From Lachnospiraceae bacterium (GTDB taxonomy: Bacteria > Bacillota > Clostridia > Lachnospirales > Lachnospiraceae): a stretch of 46,363 nt of DNA. The stretch covers positions 1-46,363 of the forward strand of contig JAJQBC010000043.1 in assembly GCA_021203465.1 (NCBI GenBank), in the 5' to 3' direction. Shown piece by piece: positions 34,476-41,605 of this stretch. Made by a program: the position numbers and the translations under genes. How positions within the stretch are numbered: position 1 is the first letter of the stretch; the number at the start of each line of letters is the position of its first letter. The notes beneath the pieces are model-generated. The model worked only from the letters and a program-made list of their open reading frames with translations, made no database searches and had not been told where the DNA came from.

Positions 34476-34504
34476 TTGAATTCCTACTATTCACATAGTA
34501 TAAT
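34476..34504 (+). promoter_or_regulatory. rrf2 promoter with embedded palindrome
   Basis: TTGAAT (34476-34481), 17 bases, TATAAT (34499-34504). Within the spacer and touching the -10 box, TACTAT (34485-34490) faces ATAGTA (34495-34500), and TTCCTA/TAGGAA extends the dyad on both sides. This is a likely autoregulatory site of the Rrf2 protein. Confidence 0.7.
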
Positions 34505-34536
34505 AGGAACAATTTAAAAAACAGGGGCGATTTTCT

Positions 34537-34968
34537 ATGATGATTTCAACAAGAGGCCGCTACGCACTGCGCCTTCTGGTCGATATGGCGGAGCATCAGG
34601 GCGACGATTACATGCCGCTGCGCGAGATCGCCGCGCGGCAGGACATCTCCGAAAAATATCTGGAGAGCATTGTCAATCTCCTTGTCAAGGGAAAGGTGCT
34701 GACTGCTCTTCGCGGAAAGAAAGGCGGCTACCGCCTGCGCAAATCGCCCGACCAGTACACGGTGCGCGACATTCTGGAGCTGACCGAGGGCTCACTCGCC
34801 CCTGTCGCCTGTCTGGAGAGCGGACAGCAGGCCTGCAGCCGCATGGCGGACTGCCGCACGCTGCCGCTCTGGCAAGGTCTCGACCGCGTCATCTCCGAAT
34901 ATCTTGGCAGCTACACGATCGAAGATCTGATGAAGCAGGAGCTCTCAGGAGATAATTACGTCATCTGA
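34537..34968 (+). CDS. Rrf2-family transcriptional regulator
   Basis: A 143-residue winged-helix protein that starts MMISTRGRYALRLLVDMAEH, with the DNA-reading helix ISEKYLESIVNLLVKGKVL and the wing RGKKGGYRLRK. Three cysteines (C92, C100, C106) lie in the position that binds an Fe-S cluster in IscR, NsrR and RsrR, so it may sense iron-sulphur status or redox/nitrosative stress. CymR-type members lack these cysteines. The palindrome in its promoter suggests autoregulation. Its 3' end overlaps the convergent MATE gene by 13 bases. No isc or suf genes are in the window. Confidence 0.93.
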   Translation: MMISTRGRYALRLLVDMAEHQGDDYMPLREIAARQDISEKYLESIVNLLVKGKVLTALRGKKGGYRLRKSPDQYTVRDILELTEGSLAPVACLESGQQACSRMADCRTLPLWQGLDRVISEYLGSYTIEDLMKQELSGDNYVI

Positions 34969-36287
34969 CGCTGCATCCTCATGTAAAACACCAGGCATAT
35001 CAGAATTCCGCACACGGTGGCAGTCGGCGCGGCAAGCCCGATCCACGTCAGCGAAGCGTTCGGCTGGATACTCATAAACCAGGACATGGGAAGCCGGATC
35101 AGGAAGGACTGGATCAGACCCTGGACCATGACCAGCATCGACCGCGAATGTCCGTTAAAATACCCATAGAAGCTGAACAGAATACTTGTGACAACCGCCT
35201 CCGGCGCGAAACCTTTCAAGTACTCCGCCGCTCTCAAAATGACCGCTTCGTCCGTCGTGAATATCCCGGCCAGCAGATCTCCATGGAAAAATGTCATATA
35301 GCAGATGAAGACTCCGATGCCCGCGCCGATCGCCATGCCACATTTCATCGCCTGCCGTGCGCGGTCTTCTTTTCCTGCGCCCACATTCTGTGCAACAAAC
35401 GAAGCCATCGACTGCATGATCGACGACGGAATCAGCATGACAAAGGACTGAATCTTCTGTCCGACGCCATAGCCGGACGAAGCATCCAGCCCAAGACGGT
35501 TGATAAACGCGCACAGCGCCAGAAAAGTGATATTGGTCAGCAGCTCCTGCAGAGCCAGCGGCGCGCCGAGCGAGACAAAGCGCCTGATTTCACCGTTAAA
35601 CTGGATATCTTTCACGGTCATGCGGAAAGGCAGTTCCTGCCGCCGGATGATGACAAGCGACATCACAACGCTGACTGCCTGTGCGCCGATCGTGGCGATC
35701 GCGGCACCGGCCACATTCATGCGAAACCCTGCTACCAGTACCAGATCGCCGACGATATTTACGACACAGGCGATTGCGACAAAGATCAGCGGCAGCCTTG
35801 AGTTGCCAAGGCCACGGAAAATACTGCTGATCACATTGTAGGCAATCACAAAGACGATACCGCCCCCGCAGATGCGGATGTACAGGACAGTCAGATCCAG
35901 AGCCTCCGACGGCGCCTACATCAGCACGGCAATCGGCCGCGCGAAGACGAGCAGCAGCACCGTCAGGACGACGGACAGCGCAAGGAAAAAGCAGATAACA
36001 CCGCCGATCGCCTGACCAATCCGATCCGACCGTTCTTCCCCCAGATATCTCCCGATCAACACCGTCACGCCCATGGCAAGGCCGCCGACACTGAATGTCA
36101 CAAGATTGATAATATTGCTGCCGGTGGAGACGCCGGAAATCCCGGCTGTCGTCCCGAATCTTCCCACGATCATCAGATCGACCGCGCTGTACATTGCCTG
36201 CAGAATCAAAGCTCCCAGTATTGGGAACATAAAACCTATAAGCTTGACAGGGATACTTCCCTGCATAAAATCCTGTTTGTTCTCCAT
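34956..36287 (-). pseudogene. MATE-family efflux transporter interrupted by an in-frame UAG
   Basis: Two halves lie in one frame. From the ATG at 36287 (GAGGAGG just upstream), 123 codons encode the first helices (PVKLIGFMFPILGALILQAM, MYSAVDLMIVGRFGTTAGIS). TAG follows at 35918-35916 after AVLM, and the frame continues APSEALDLTVLYIRICGGG through the remaining ten or so helices to 34956. The total would be 443 residues, normal for MATE. Family members usually have Gln at this point (LMQ.P.EA), so CAG to TAG is the likely event. The downstream piece alone could not make a working transporter. A sequencing error or suppression are alternatives. Confidence 0.87.
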
Positions 36288-36337
36288 ATTCTTCCTCCTC
36301 AGCGTCCCATCATAACACGCAGTCCCTAAAATTGCAA

Positions 36338-36360
36338 ACGACCGCATCATCTGCGGCCGT
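36338..36360 (-). terminator. Terminator after coaD
   Basis: On the minus strand ACGGCCGCA (36360-36352) pairs with TGCGGTCGT (36346-36338), nine pairs with one G:U, around a five-base loop, followed by TTGCAATTTTA. It lies about 30 bases after the coaD stop and before the MATE ribosome site. Confidence 0.7.
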
Positions 36361-36391
36361 GTTGCTTCTCAAATAGAATATCCGGAAAACC

Positions 36392-36886
36392 TTACAGGGT
36401 GTCCCGTTTTTCTTTCATTTTCCTATGTACCGCTTCCGCTACCTTCTCCGGAATAAACTGGCTGATATCCCCGTCGAAGTATGCGACCTCGCGCACGGTC
36501 GTGGAGCTCAGATACGCATATTCCAGACTCGTAGTCAGAAACATGGTGTCGAGCGCGGGATACATCTTCCGGTTCGTCTGCGCCATCTGCAGCTCGTACT
36601 CAAAATCCGAGATGGCGCGCAGGCCGCGGACGACGACCGTCGAGTCGGTCTGCCTCGCGAAATCGACGAGCAGGCCGGAAAACGACTGCACGCTCACATT
36701 CGGCAGCTCCGCAGTCACATCCTTCAACATCGCCACGCGCTCCTCGATCGTGAAGAGCGGCGTCTTCCCGCCGTTATTCAGGACGCCGACGATCAGCTCG
36801 TCCACCATGCGTGAAGCCCTCTTCATAATATCCAAATGCCCGAAGGTCACCGGGTCAAAGCTGCCCGGATAAATTGCTCTGATCAT
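36392..36886 (-). CDS. coaD: Phosphopantetheine adenylyltransferase CoaD
   Basis: Transfers AMP from ATP to 4'-phosphopantetheine, the penultimate step of coenzyme A synthesis. The 164-residue protein has the usual length and motifs: [15 protein letters not shown] with the nucleotidyltransferase T/HxGH at 14-17, then [19 protein letters not shown] and [17 protein letters not shown] near the end. GGGGGAG lies five bases before the ATG. It follows rsmD on the same strand, as in the ylbH-ylbI pair of Bacillus. The 96-base gap between them is filled by repeat copy B. Confidence 0.97.
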   Translation of the reverse strand: MIRAIYPGSFDPVTFGHLDIMKRASRMVDELIVGVLNNGGKTPLFTIEERVAMLKDVTAELPNVSVQSFSGLLVDFARQTDSTVVVRGLRAISDFEYELQMAQTNRKMYPALDTMFLTTSLEYAYLSSTTVREVAYFDGDISQFIPEKVAEAVHRKMKEKRDTL

Positions 36887-36906
36887 TTTTTCTCCCCCTT
36901 CTCCGT

Positions 36907-37040
36907 CCGATGTCTATGTTTCCTTACATGCCCTAAAGGATTTATCCTAAAGGACTGACTGCGTGTCGTGCTCTTTAGAGTACTAGCTTCGCGTCGCAGG
37001 CATGCAGTCCACGTAGCCGTCGTCCGGGACTTTTATAATA
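36907..37040. repeat. Dispersed repeat, copy B
   Basis: The second copy of the element at 16522-16658, with the same order of parts. It has one copy of the internal unit where copy A has two, plus an extra CCTAAAGGA near the start. The 43-base core is 36946-36988 (41/43 identity to copy A). The end reads ATGCAGTCCACGTAGCCG, then GGGAC-TTTTATA. The minus strand of this end is the last 15 or so codons of rsmD, including its TAG stop inside the core. Like copy A it lies at a gene's 3' end, upstream of a gene on the same strand. Confidence 0.85.
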
Positions 37041-37576
37041 AAAACATGCTGGCTCGTTTTATATTTCTTATATTTATATGCCCGGAAGCCCAGCTCTTCC
37101 AGATATTCGAAACTGGTTCGCAGAGAAGCCTCCGTCACGATCACCGTATCCGCGTCTGCGAGTGTACTGTGCGCCAGATATTCCAGCACCTGCCGCTCCA
37201 GTCCCTGCTCATAAGGCGGATCCATAAATATAATGCCAAAAGGCTTCTGCCCCTCCATCCGCTGCAGCGCCGACTGCACGCTGCACTTCTGAAGCTCCGC
37301 CCGGTCGATCAGCTTTGTAAAGCGAAGATTTTCCAGAATACATGTACAGGCCTTCGGATTCTGCTCCACCAGAACCGCGTGAGCCGCGCCACGGCTCAGG
37401 GCTTCGATCGCAATCGCGCCGCTCCCGCTGAAAAGATCAAGGAAGCGGCAGCCCGGAATATCCGGCTGTAATATGTTGAACAAAGTCTCTTTTGTCTTGT
37501 CAGTAGTCGGCCTGGTGTCCAGCCCCTTCACCGTCCGAAGCGGCATACTGCGGGCTGTTCCTGCGATCACTCTCAT
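36983..37576 (-). CDS. rsmD: 16S rRNA (guanine966-N2)-methyltransferase RsmD
   Basis: A 197-residue SAM-dependent enzyme. MRVIAGTARSMPLRTVKGLDTRPTTD, split as the opening MRVIAGTARSMPLR and TRPTTDKTKETLFN, is family-typical. FLDLFSGSGAIAIEALSRGA is the SAM-binding motif and IIFMDPPYEQGL the catalytic DPPY. The normal protein ends around YKTSQHVFIIK. Here it continues VPDDGYVDCMPATRS, which is encoded by repeat copy B, so the repeat has replaced or extended the natural C-terminus. The ATG at 37576 overlaps the cyclo-ligase stop (ATGA) and follows GGAGGG. Confidence 0.95.
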   Translation of the reverse strand: MRVIAGTARSMPLRTVKGLDTRPTTDKTKETLFNILQPDIPGCRFLDLFSGSGAIAIEALSRGAAHAVLVEQNPKACTCILENLRFTKLIDRAELQKCSVQSALQRMEGQKPFGIIFMDPPYEQGLERQVLEYLAHSTLADADTVIVTEASLRTSFEYLEELGFRAYKYKKYKTSQHVFIIKVPDDGYVDCMPATRS

Positions 37577-38148
37577 CGAAATATCCCTCCGGGTGTCAGT
37601 ATACATTCTTCCGTCACAATCCTCTGCGGCAGAATGTCATGCTCCTCGAACGGTACCTCCGAAAAAAGCTGAAATTCAAAAGCAAGTGCTATATGTATCA
37701 GTTCCGGGTGGCGTTCCAGATAGCGATCATAATAGCCGCCGCCGTAGCCGACCCGATGACAGTACTCATCAAAAGCAACACCCGGCATGAGCATGAGACC
37801 CGTCTCCGTCTCGCACAGCGGACAGCCTTTCTTCGGCTCCATGATGCCAAAGCTGCCCGGCTCCAGATCATCCAGACTTTCTATAACATAGTAATACATG
37901 ACGCCGTCGCCGTCCACGCGCGGCGCGGCGACACGTTTCCCGTCCTGCCAGGCCTTATGCATCAGCGGCCGCGTCTCCACTTCCCGCTTCGCGTCCACAT
38001 AGGCCAGCAGAAGAGATGCCTCCTTATATTCCGCCAGCGCGGTGAAACGTTCCAATATCCGCGCGCTGGCTTCGTGCAGCGCTGTGAGATCCGCTTCCGC
38101 CCGGCGTTTCTTTACCTCCGCGCGAATCTCCTTCTTGGTCATCTCCAT
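37573..38148 (-). CDS. 5-formyltetrahydrofolate cyclo-ligase
   Basis: Converts 5-formyltetrahydrofolate to 5,10-methenyltetrahydrofolate using ATP. Motifs are TKKEIRAEVKKRRAEA at the start, SLLLAYVDAKREVET, MEPKKGCPL, and the signature GYGGGYYDRYLER followed by EHDILPQRIVTEE. About 190 residues from the ATG at 38148, which has GAGGG ten bases upstream. ATGs at 38175 and 38142 are alternatives. It is coupled to rsmD by a four-base overlap. Confidence 0.93.
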   Translation of the reverse strand: MEMTKKEIRAEVKKRRAEADLTALHEASARILERFTALAEYKEASLLLAYVDAKREVETRPLMHKAWQDGKRVAAPRVDGDGVMYYYVIESLDDLEPGSFGIMEPKKGCPLCETETGLMLMPGVAFDEYCHRVGYGGGYYDRYLERHPELIHIALAFEFQLFSEVPFEEHDILPQRIVTEECILTPGGIFR

Positions 38149-38265
38149 CTTCTGTCCATCCCTCGTATTGTCCATGGTTCTTTGCATTACACGCCCGATT
38201 ATTGACTGTCGCAGGCTACATTCTGTCCATGACAACTTTACATCATATTTTCATTCGTGGCAATC

Positions 38266-38676
38266 CTAACTTGTGTAATTTTCGAGAAAATTATAGAGTT
38301 CCTCTTCATTTTTTAGGTATTTGCCCTGCCGGATCTCCTCGCGCAGACCATCCGGCAGGGCACCAAAATCCACGTCCGTGTATTCAAATAGCTTCTGTTC
38401 CGGGAGCTCATAGACAATGACCGCATCGTCATTCTCGAGGAGCAGGAAGCGGAAGGAAGATTCCTGCTCCGCCTCCGCCCCCGCATTCGCTTCGGTTACA
38501 TCCGCTTCCTCTTCTCCTTCCGCTTGCTCCTGTGCCGGAAACATCTCTACCAGTTCTGTACCGTTTTGCTGCTCCGGCTGTGTCGATGTGTTTCTGCGCA
38601 GAAGCATAATTACGAGAGCAGCCGTAATCACGACCGCCACGCTGCACAGTGTGATTCCCAGTATTTTCCTTGCCAT
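38266..38676 (-). CDS. Membrane-anchored protein with small C-terminal domain (BofC-like end)
   Basis: A 136-residue protein. One transmembrane helix (LGITLCSVAVVITAALVIML, residues 6-25) is followed by a Glu/Ala/Gln-rich low-complexity linker (residues ~33-72). A compact domain comes last: FRFLLLENDDAVIVYELPEQ, then LPDGLREEIRQGKYLKNEEE and LYNFLENYTS. The end resembles the short YL.NE.EL..FLE..  region seen at the C-terminus of BofC-like sporulation proteins, but this is tentative. AGGAGGA precedes the ATG by nine bases. It heads the cyclo-ligase/rsmD/coaD strand and ends in TAG. Confidence 0.7.
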   Translation of the reverse strand: MARKILGITLCSVAVVITAALVIMLLRRNTSTQPEQQNGTELVEMFPAQEQAEGEEEADVTEANAGAEAEQESSFRFLLLENDDAVIVYELPEQKLFEYTDVDFGALPDGLREEIRQGKYLKNEEELYNFLENYTS

Positions 38677-38779
38677 TTACACAGTCCTCCTTTTGTCCTT
38701 AGCATGAACAAAAAGCTCTGTTTTTATACGGCTTATTTTTCCATACCTTTTTTATATGGTTTTTTCACTTTTTCAGTAT

Positions 38780-38841
38780 TTTAACCAGATTCGCGCGCGT
38801 AGTATAATATTAAAGTAAAAATAATGGAGCTTGAAAGCTCC
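38780..38841 (+). promoter_or_regulatory. cstA promoter and leader hairpin
   Basis: TTTAAC (38780-38785), 17 bases, TATAAT (38803-38808). In the leader GGAGCT (38826-38831) pairs with AGCTCC (38836-38841) around TGAA, about 14 bases before the AGGAGGG ribosome site. The hairpin includes a GGAG that mimics the ribosome site. Confidence 0.65.
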
Positions 38842-38867
38842 GCCATCTACAAAAGGAGGGTAAATGA

Positions 38868-40331
38868 ATGATTAGCTTTTTCCTGTGTCTGATCCTGCTG
38901 ATCGGCGGATATTTCGTCTACGGCAAAGTAGTCGAAAACACCTTCGCGCCTGACGACAGGGAGACGCCCGCCGTACGTATCAACGACGGCGTGGACTATG
39001 TGGTGATGCCGCAGTGGAAGCTGTTTCTGGTACAGCTGCTGAACATCGCCGGTCTCGGTCCGATCTTCGGCGCGCTGGGCGGCGCACAGTGGGGACCCAT
39101 TGTATTTCTCTGGATCACCTTCGGCACGATCTTCATCGGCGGCGTCCATGACTATTTCTCCGGTATGATGTCCGCAAGGCATGACGGCGCATCGATCGCC
39201 GAGGTCTGCGGTATCTATCTCGGACCGATCATGCAGAATGTCATGCGTGTGTTCTGTGTCGTGCTGCTGATCATGGTCGGAACCGTGTTCGCGGTCGGAC
39301 CGGCAGGCCTCATGAAAGTGCTGATGGCCAACAACGGCATGGGCGGCGTTCTGGCAAACCAGATGTTCTGGCTGATCCTGTTCCTGGTCTACTACTTTAT
39401 CGCGACCTTTATCTCGATCGACAAGATTATCGGTAAGGTCTATCCGATCTTCGGCATCTGCCTGATTATCATGGCGATCGGCGTCATCATCGGCATCCTG
39501 ACGAACCCGGCCTACACGATCCCCGAGATCTGGAATAATTTCCACAACATGCACTCCAGCGGCACGCCGATCTGGTCCGTCATGTTCATCACCGTGGCCT
39601 GCGGCGCGATCTCCGGTTTCCACTCGACGCAGAGCCCTGTCATGGCGCGCTGCCTCAAGAGTGAGAAACAGGGCCATTTCGTATTCTACGGCGCAATGGT
39701 CGCCGAGGGCGTCATCGCTCTGGTGTGGGCAGCGGCGGGCTGCTCTCTCTATGAGATCAGCGGCGGCCTCACGACCGGCCTCGCAGAAATCTACGCACAG
39801 GGCCAGTCAGTCGCGATCTACGATGTCTGCCAGAAAACCATGGGCGGCATTGGTATCGCGCTCGCCATGCTCGGCGTTGTCGTCTGCCCGGTGACCTCCG
39901 CGGATACCGCATTCCGAAGCGCGCGTCTGACCGTAGCGGACTGGTTCAAGATTGACCAGACCAAATGGCAGAACCGCCTGAAGATCTGCATCCCGGTACT
40001 CGGCGCAGGCGCAATCCTCGGCATCGGCAACACGCTCGGCTACATCAACTACACGGTGATCTGGCGTTACTTCAGCTGGACGAACCAGACGCTCGCGATG
40101 ATCGTCCTGTGGACCGCCAGCATGTACCTGTTCCGTGAGAAGAAGAATTACTGGCTCACCGCCGTACCAGCGACCTTCATGAGCGCGGTCTCCATGACCT
40201 ACTTCTTCTACGCGGGTGAGTGCCTAAACCTCGGCACGACGATCGCCTACCCGGCCGGCATCATCCTCGCGGTGGTCTTCCTCGCAATCTTTATCCGCGC
40301 GACGAAGAAACCGGCGCCGTCGGCTGCGTAA
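38868..40331 (+). CDS. cstA: CstA-family carbon-starvation / peptide-pyruvate transporter
   Basis: A 487-residue protein with about 13 transmembrane helices, the short form of CstA found in Clostridia (the Escherichia coli protein is about 700). Family motifs include VVMPQWKLFLVQLLNIAGLGPIFGALGGAQWGP (residues 46-78), GGVHDYFSGMMSARHDGASI (residues 94-113), and ISGFHSTQSPVMARCLKSEK. CstA proteins import pyruvate or peptides when carbon is short. The ATG at 38868 follows AGGAGGG; its own promoter and a hairpin leader lie upstream. Confidence 0.95.
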   Translation: MISFFLCLILLIGGYFVYGKVVENTFAPDDRETPAVRINDGVDYVVMPQWKLFLVQLLNIAGLGPIFGALGGAQWGPIVFLWITFGTIFIGGVHDYFSGMMSARHDGASIAEVCGIYLGPIMQNVMRVFCVVLLIMVGTVFAVGPAGLMKVLMANNGMGGVLANQMFWLILFLVYYFIATFISIDKIIGKVYPIFGICLIIMAIGVIIGILTNPAYTIPEIWNNFHNMHSSGTPIWSVMFITVACGAISGFHSTQSPVMARCLKSEKQGHFVFYGAMVAEGVIALVWAAAGCSLYEISGGLTTGLAEIYAQGQSVAIYDVCQKTMGGIGIALAMLGVVVCPVTSADTAFRSARLTVADWFKIDQTKWQNRLKICIPVLGAGAILGIGNTLGYINYTVIWRYFSWTNQTLAMIVLWTASMYLFREKKNYWLTAVPATFMSAVSMTYFFYAGECLNLGTTIAYPAGIILAVVFLAIFIRATKKPAPSAA

Positions 40332-40366
40332 GCTCCCGTCATAGTCCCGCTGCATGCGAAGACATA

Positions 40367-40434
40367 TAGACATCAGGCGAGACAACTGCTATAATTTACT
40401 ACAATATCTGCCGCCGCGGATTCACACTCCGCGG
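40367..40434 (+). promoter_or_regulatory. Promoter and leader hairpin before the 40460 gene
   Basis: TAGACA (40367-40372), 17 bases, TATAAT (40390-40395). Downstream, CCGCGGA (40414-40420) pairs with TCCGCGG (40428-40434). The hairpin lies after the promoter, so it belongs to the leader of the next gene and may also end read-through from cstA. The following T-run (TGCTTTCT) is weak. Confidence 0.6.
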
Positions 40435-40459
40435 CAGTGCTTTCTAAGGGGGATTTCCT

Positions 40460-41467
40460 ATGTTTCCGACAAAAGCACTGAGCACGAAAATGCTGGAGAA
40501 AGAAGAGCTTCGCAAGGACAAGGGTGAATGCCTGCGCTTCGGCCCCTGCGGCGTGGGCCGCAAGGCACTGTATCTGAACAGCTTCTACATCGACCGGCGC
40601 TACTACGTTCCCTTCAGCGCCGTCTCACGCGTATTCAAGCGTGTCGCGATGAGCAGGGGCGGCTTCACCGGGAAGGGGATGTTCGCCACACTCGCCTATC
40701 TGGTCGTGCTCTACGACAATGGGCAGGAAAAGCAGTGCCTGTTCAAGGCAGAGGAAACGGTGGATGAAATGCTCGATGCGATCCGTGCGGAACACCCCGA
40801 AATCAAAACGCTCAGCGCAGCCGCGGAGCAGAAGCTCGAAAAAAAGCGCGCCGCGGAGGCCGCAAAACCGCGTCCAAAGCTCAGTCCGGAAGCGGAAGAG
40901 ACCGCAAAAAAACTGGACCGCGCCATCGATTATCTCGAGAAACGACCGGCACTCTCCCGCTCTCTAAGCTACTCCGCGAAGGCGAAGCGTGTCAACGAGC
41001 GCTCGAACCCCGCCTACCGCTGGGTGGCGCTCTTCATCGTCCTCATCGGCGCGGCGATGGCCGTCTACGGCGTCTGGTCGATCATCACGAGCGCGGGCTT
41101 TGGTATCTATTTCACACTCTTCGGCCTCGCGGCGGTCTTCCTCTTCGCCGGGGCGAACGTGCTGCCGACTCGCAACAACAATAAAAAATATATCGACGCA
41201 CAGCTTCAGGACGCCTGCGCCGACATGGAACGCTATCTAAAATCCTATGAAGAGAACTTCCCCGTGCCCGCCTGCTACGCCCACCCCATCACGCTGAAGC
41301 GGATGAAACGGCTCGTGCTGGAGGGAAAGGCGGAGAAGATGGACGAGGCCTTTGAGAAAATGAAAGAGGAACTAAAGGCGCTGAACTCCGATGTAAAGGT
41401 GGAACAGGAAGAGTACGACGAGGTCGTCACGATCAAACCGATGTTCCTTGTGAAAAATTATGAGTGA
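40460..41467 (+). CDS. Two-helix membrane protein, function unknown
   Basis: A 335-residue protein. The N-terminal ~115 residues form a compact alpha/beta domain (ALYLNSFYIDRRYYVPFSAV, FATLAYLVVLYDNGQEKQCL), reminiscent of a PH-like fold. A charged helical linker rich in Ala/Glu/Lys follows. Then come two transmembrane helices at about residues 189-235 (WVALFIVLIGAAMAVYGVWS, YFTLFGLAAVFLFAGANVLP). A soluble C-terminal helical region closes with VVTIKPMFLVKNYE. AAGGGGGA precedes the ATG. I do not recognise a named family. The stop codon lies inside the terminator hairpin. Confidence 0.8.
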   Translation: MFPTKALSTKMLEKEELRKDKGECLRFGPCGVGRKALYLNSFYIDRRYYVPFSAVSRVFKRVAMSRGGFTGKGMFATLAYLVVLYDNGQEKQCLFKAEETVDEMLDAIRAEHPEIKTLSAAAEQKLEKKRAAEAAKPRPKLSPEAEETAKKLDRAIDYLEKRPALSRSLSYSAKAKRVNERSNPAYRWVALFIVLIGAAMAVYGVWSIITSAGFGIYFTLFGLAAVFLFAGANVLPTRNNNKKYIDAQLQDACADMERYLKSYEENFPVPACYAHPITLKRMKRLVLEGKAEKMDEAFEKMKEELKALNSDVKVEQEEYDEVVTIKPMFLVKNYE

Positions 41468-41489
41468 CAGGAAACCCTGTCACTCTTTT
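41464..41489 (+). terminator. Terminator overlapping the stop codon
   Basis: GTGACAGG (41464-41471) pairs perfectly with CCTGTCAC (41476-41483) around AAAC, followed by TCTTTTG. The TGA stop of the preceding gene (41465-41467) is part of the stem. Confidence 0.75.
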
Positions 41490-41596
41490 GTGACATTTTA
41501 TGTGACACTCTTTGCGACATTTCTTTGTGACATTCTGTACATTATTGGAGAGTATCTGTCACCCTTTCTGTAACCTTTTCTGTCACCCTTCACGTA
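41464..41596. repeat. Degenerate TGTGACA / TCTGTCACC repeat cluster
   Basis: In the gap between the convergent genes the hexamer GTGACA, or its complement TGTCAC, recurs. Forward forms: GTGACA in the terminator, TTGTGACATTTTA, TGTGACACTCTTT, TGCGACATTTCTT, TGTGACATTCTG. After an ATTATTGGAG spacer the inverted forms follow: TCTGTCACCCTTT, TCTGTAACCTTT, TCTGTCACCCTTC. Spacing is about 13-17 bases. It may be a decayed tandem expansion of the terminator stem or a multi-site element. Confidence 0.6.
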
Positions 41597-41605
41597 AATC
41601 AATTC

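Noticed and set aside
28771-35918. UAG reassignment or pyrrolysine coding
   Set aside because: UAG ends at least four ordinary genes at their natural lengths in this window, and no methylamine methyltransferase or pyl gene is present. Nonsense mutations explain both sites better.
38847-39677. 276-codon minus-strand frame opposite cstA
   Set aside because: Low-complexity Asp/His/Arg sequence, antisense to conserved CstA motifs and with no ribosome site.
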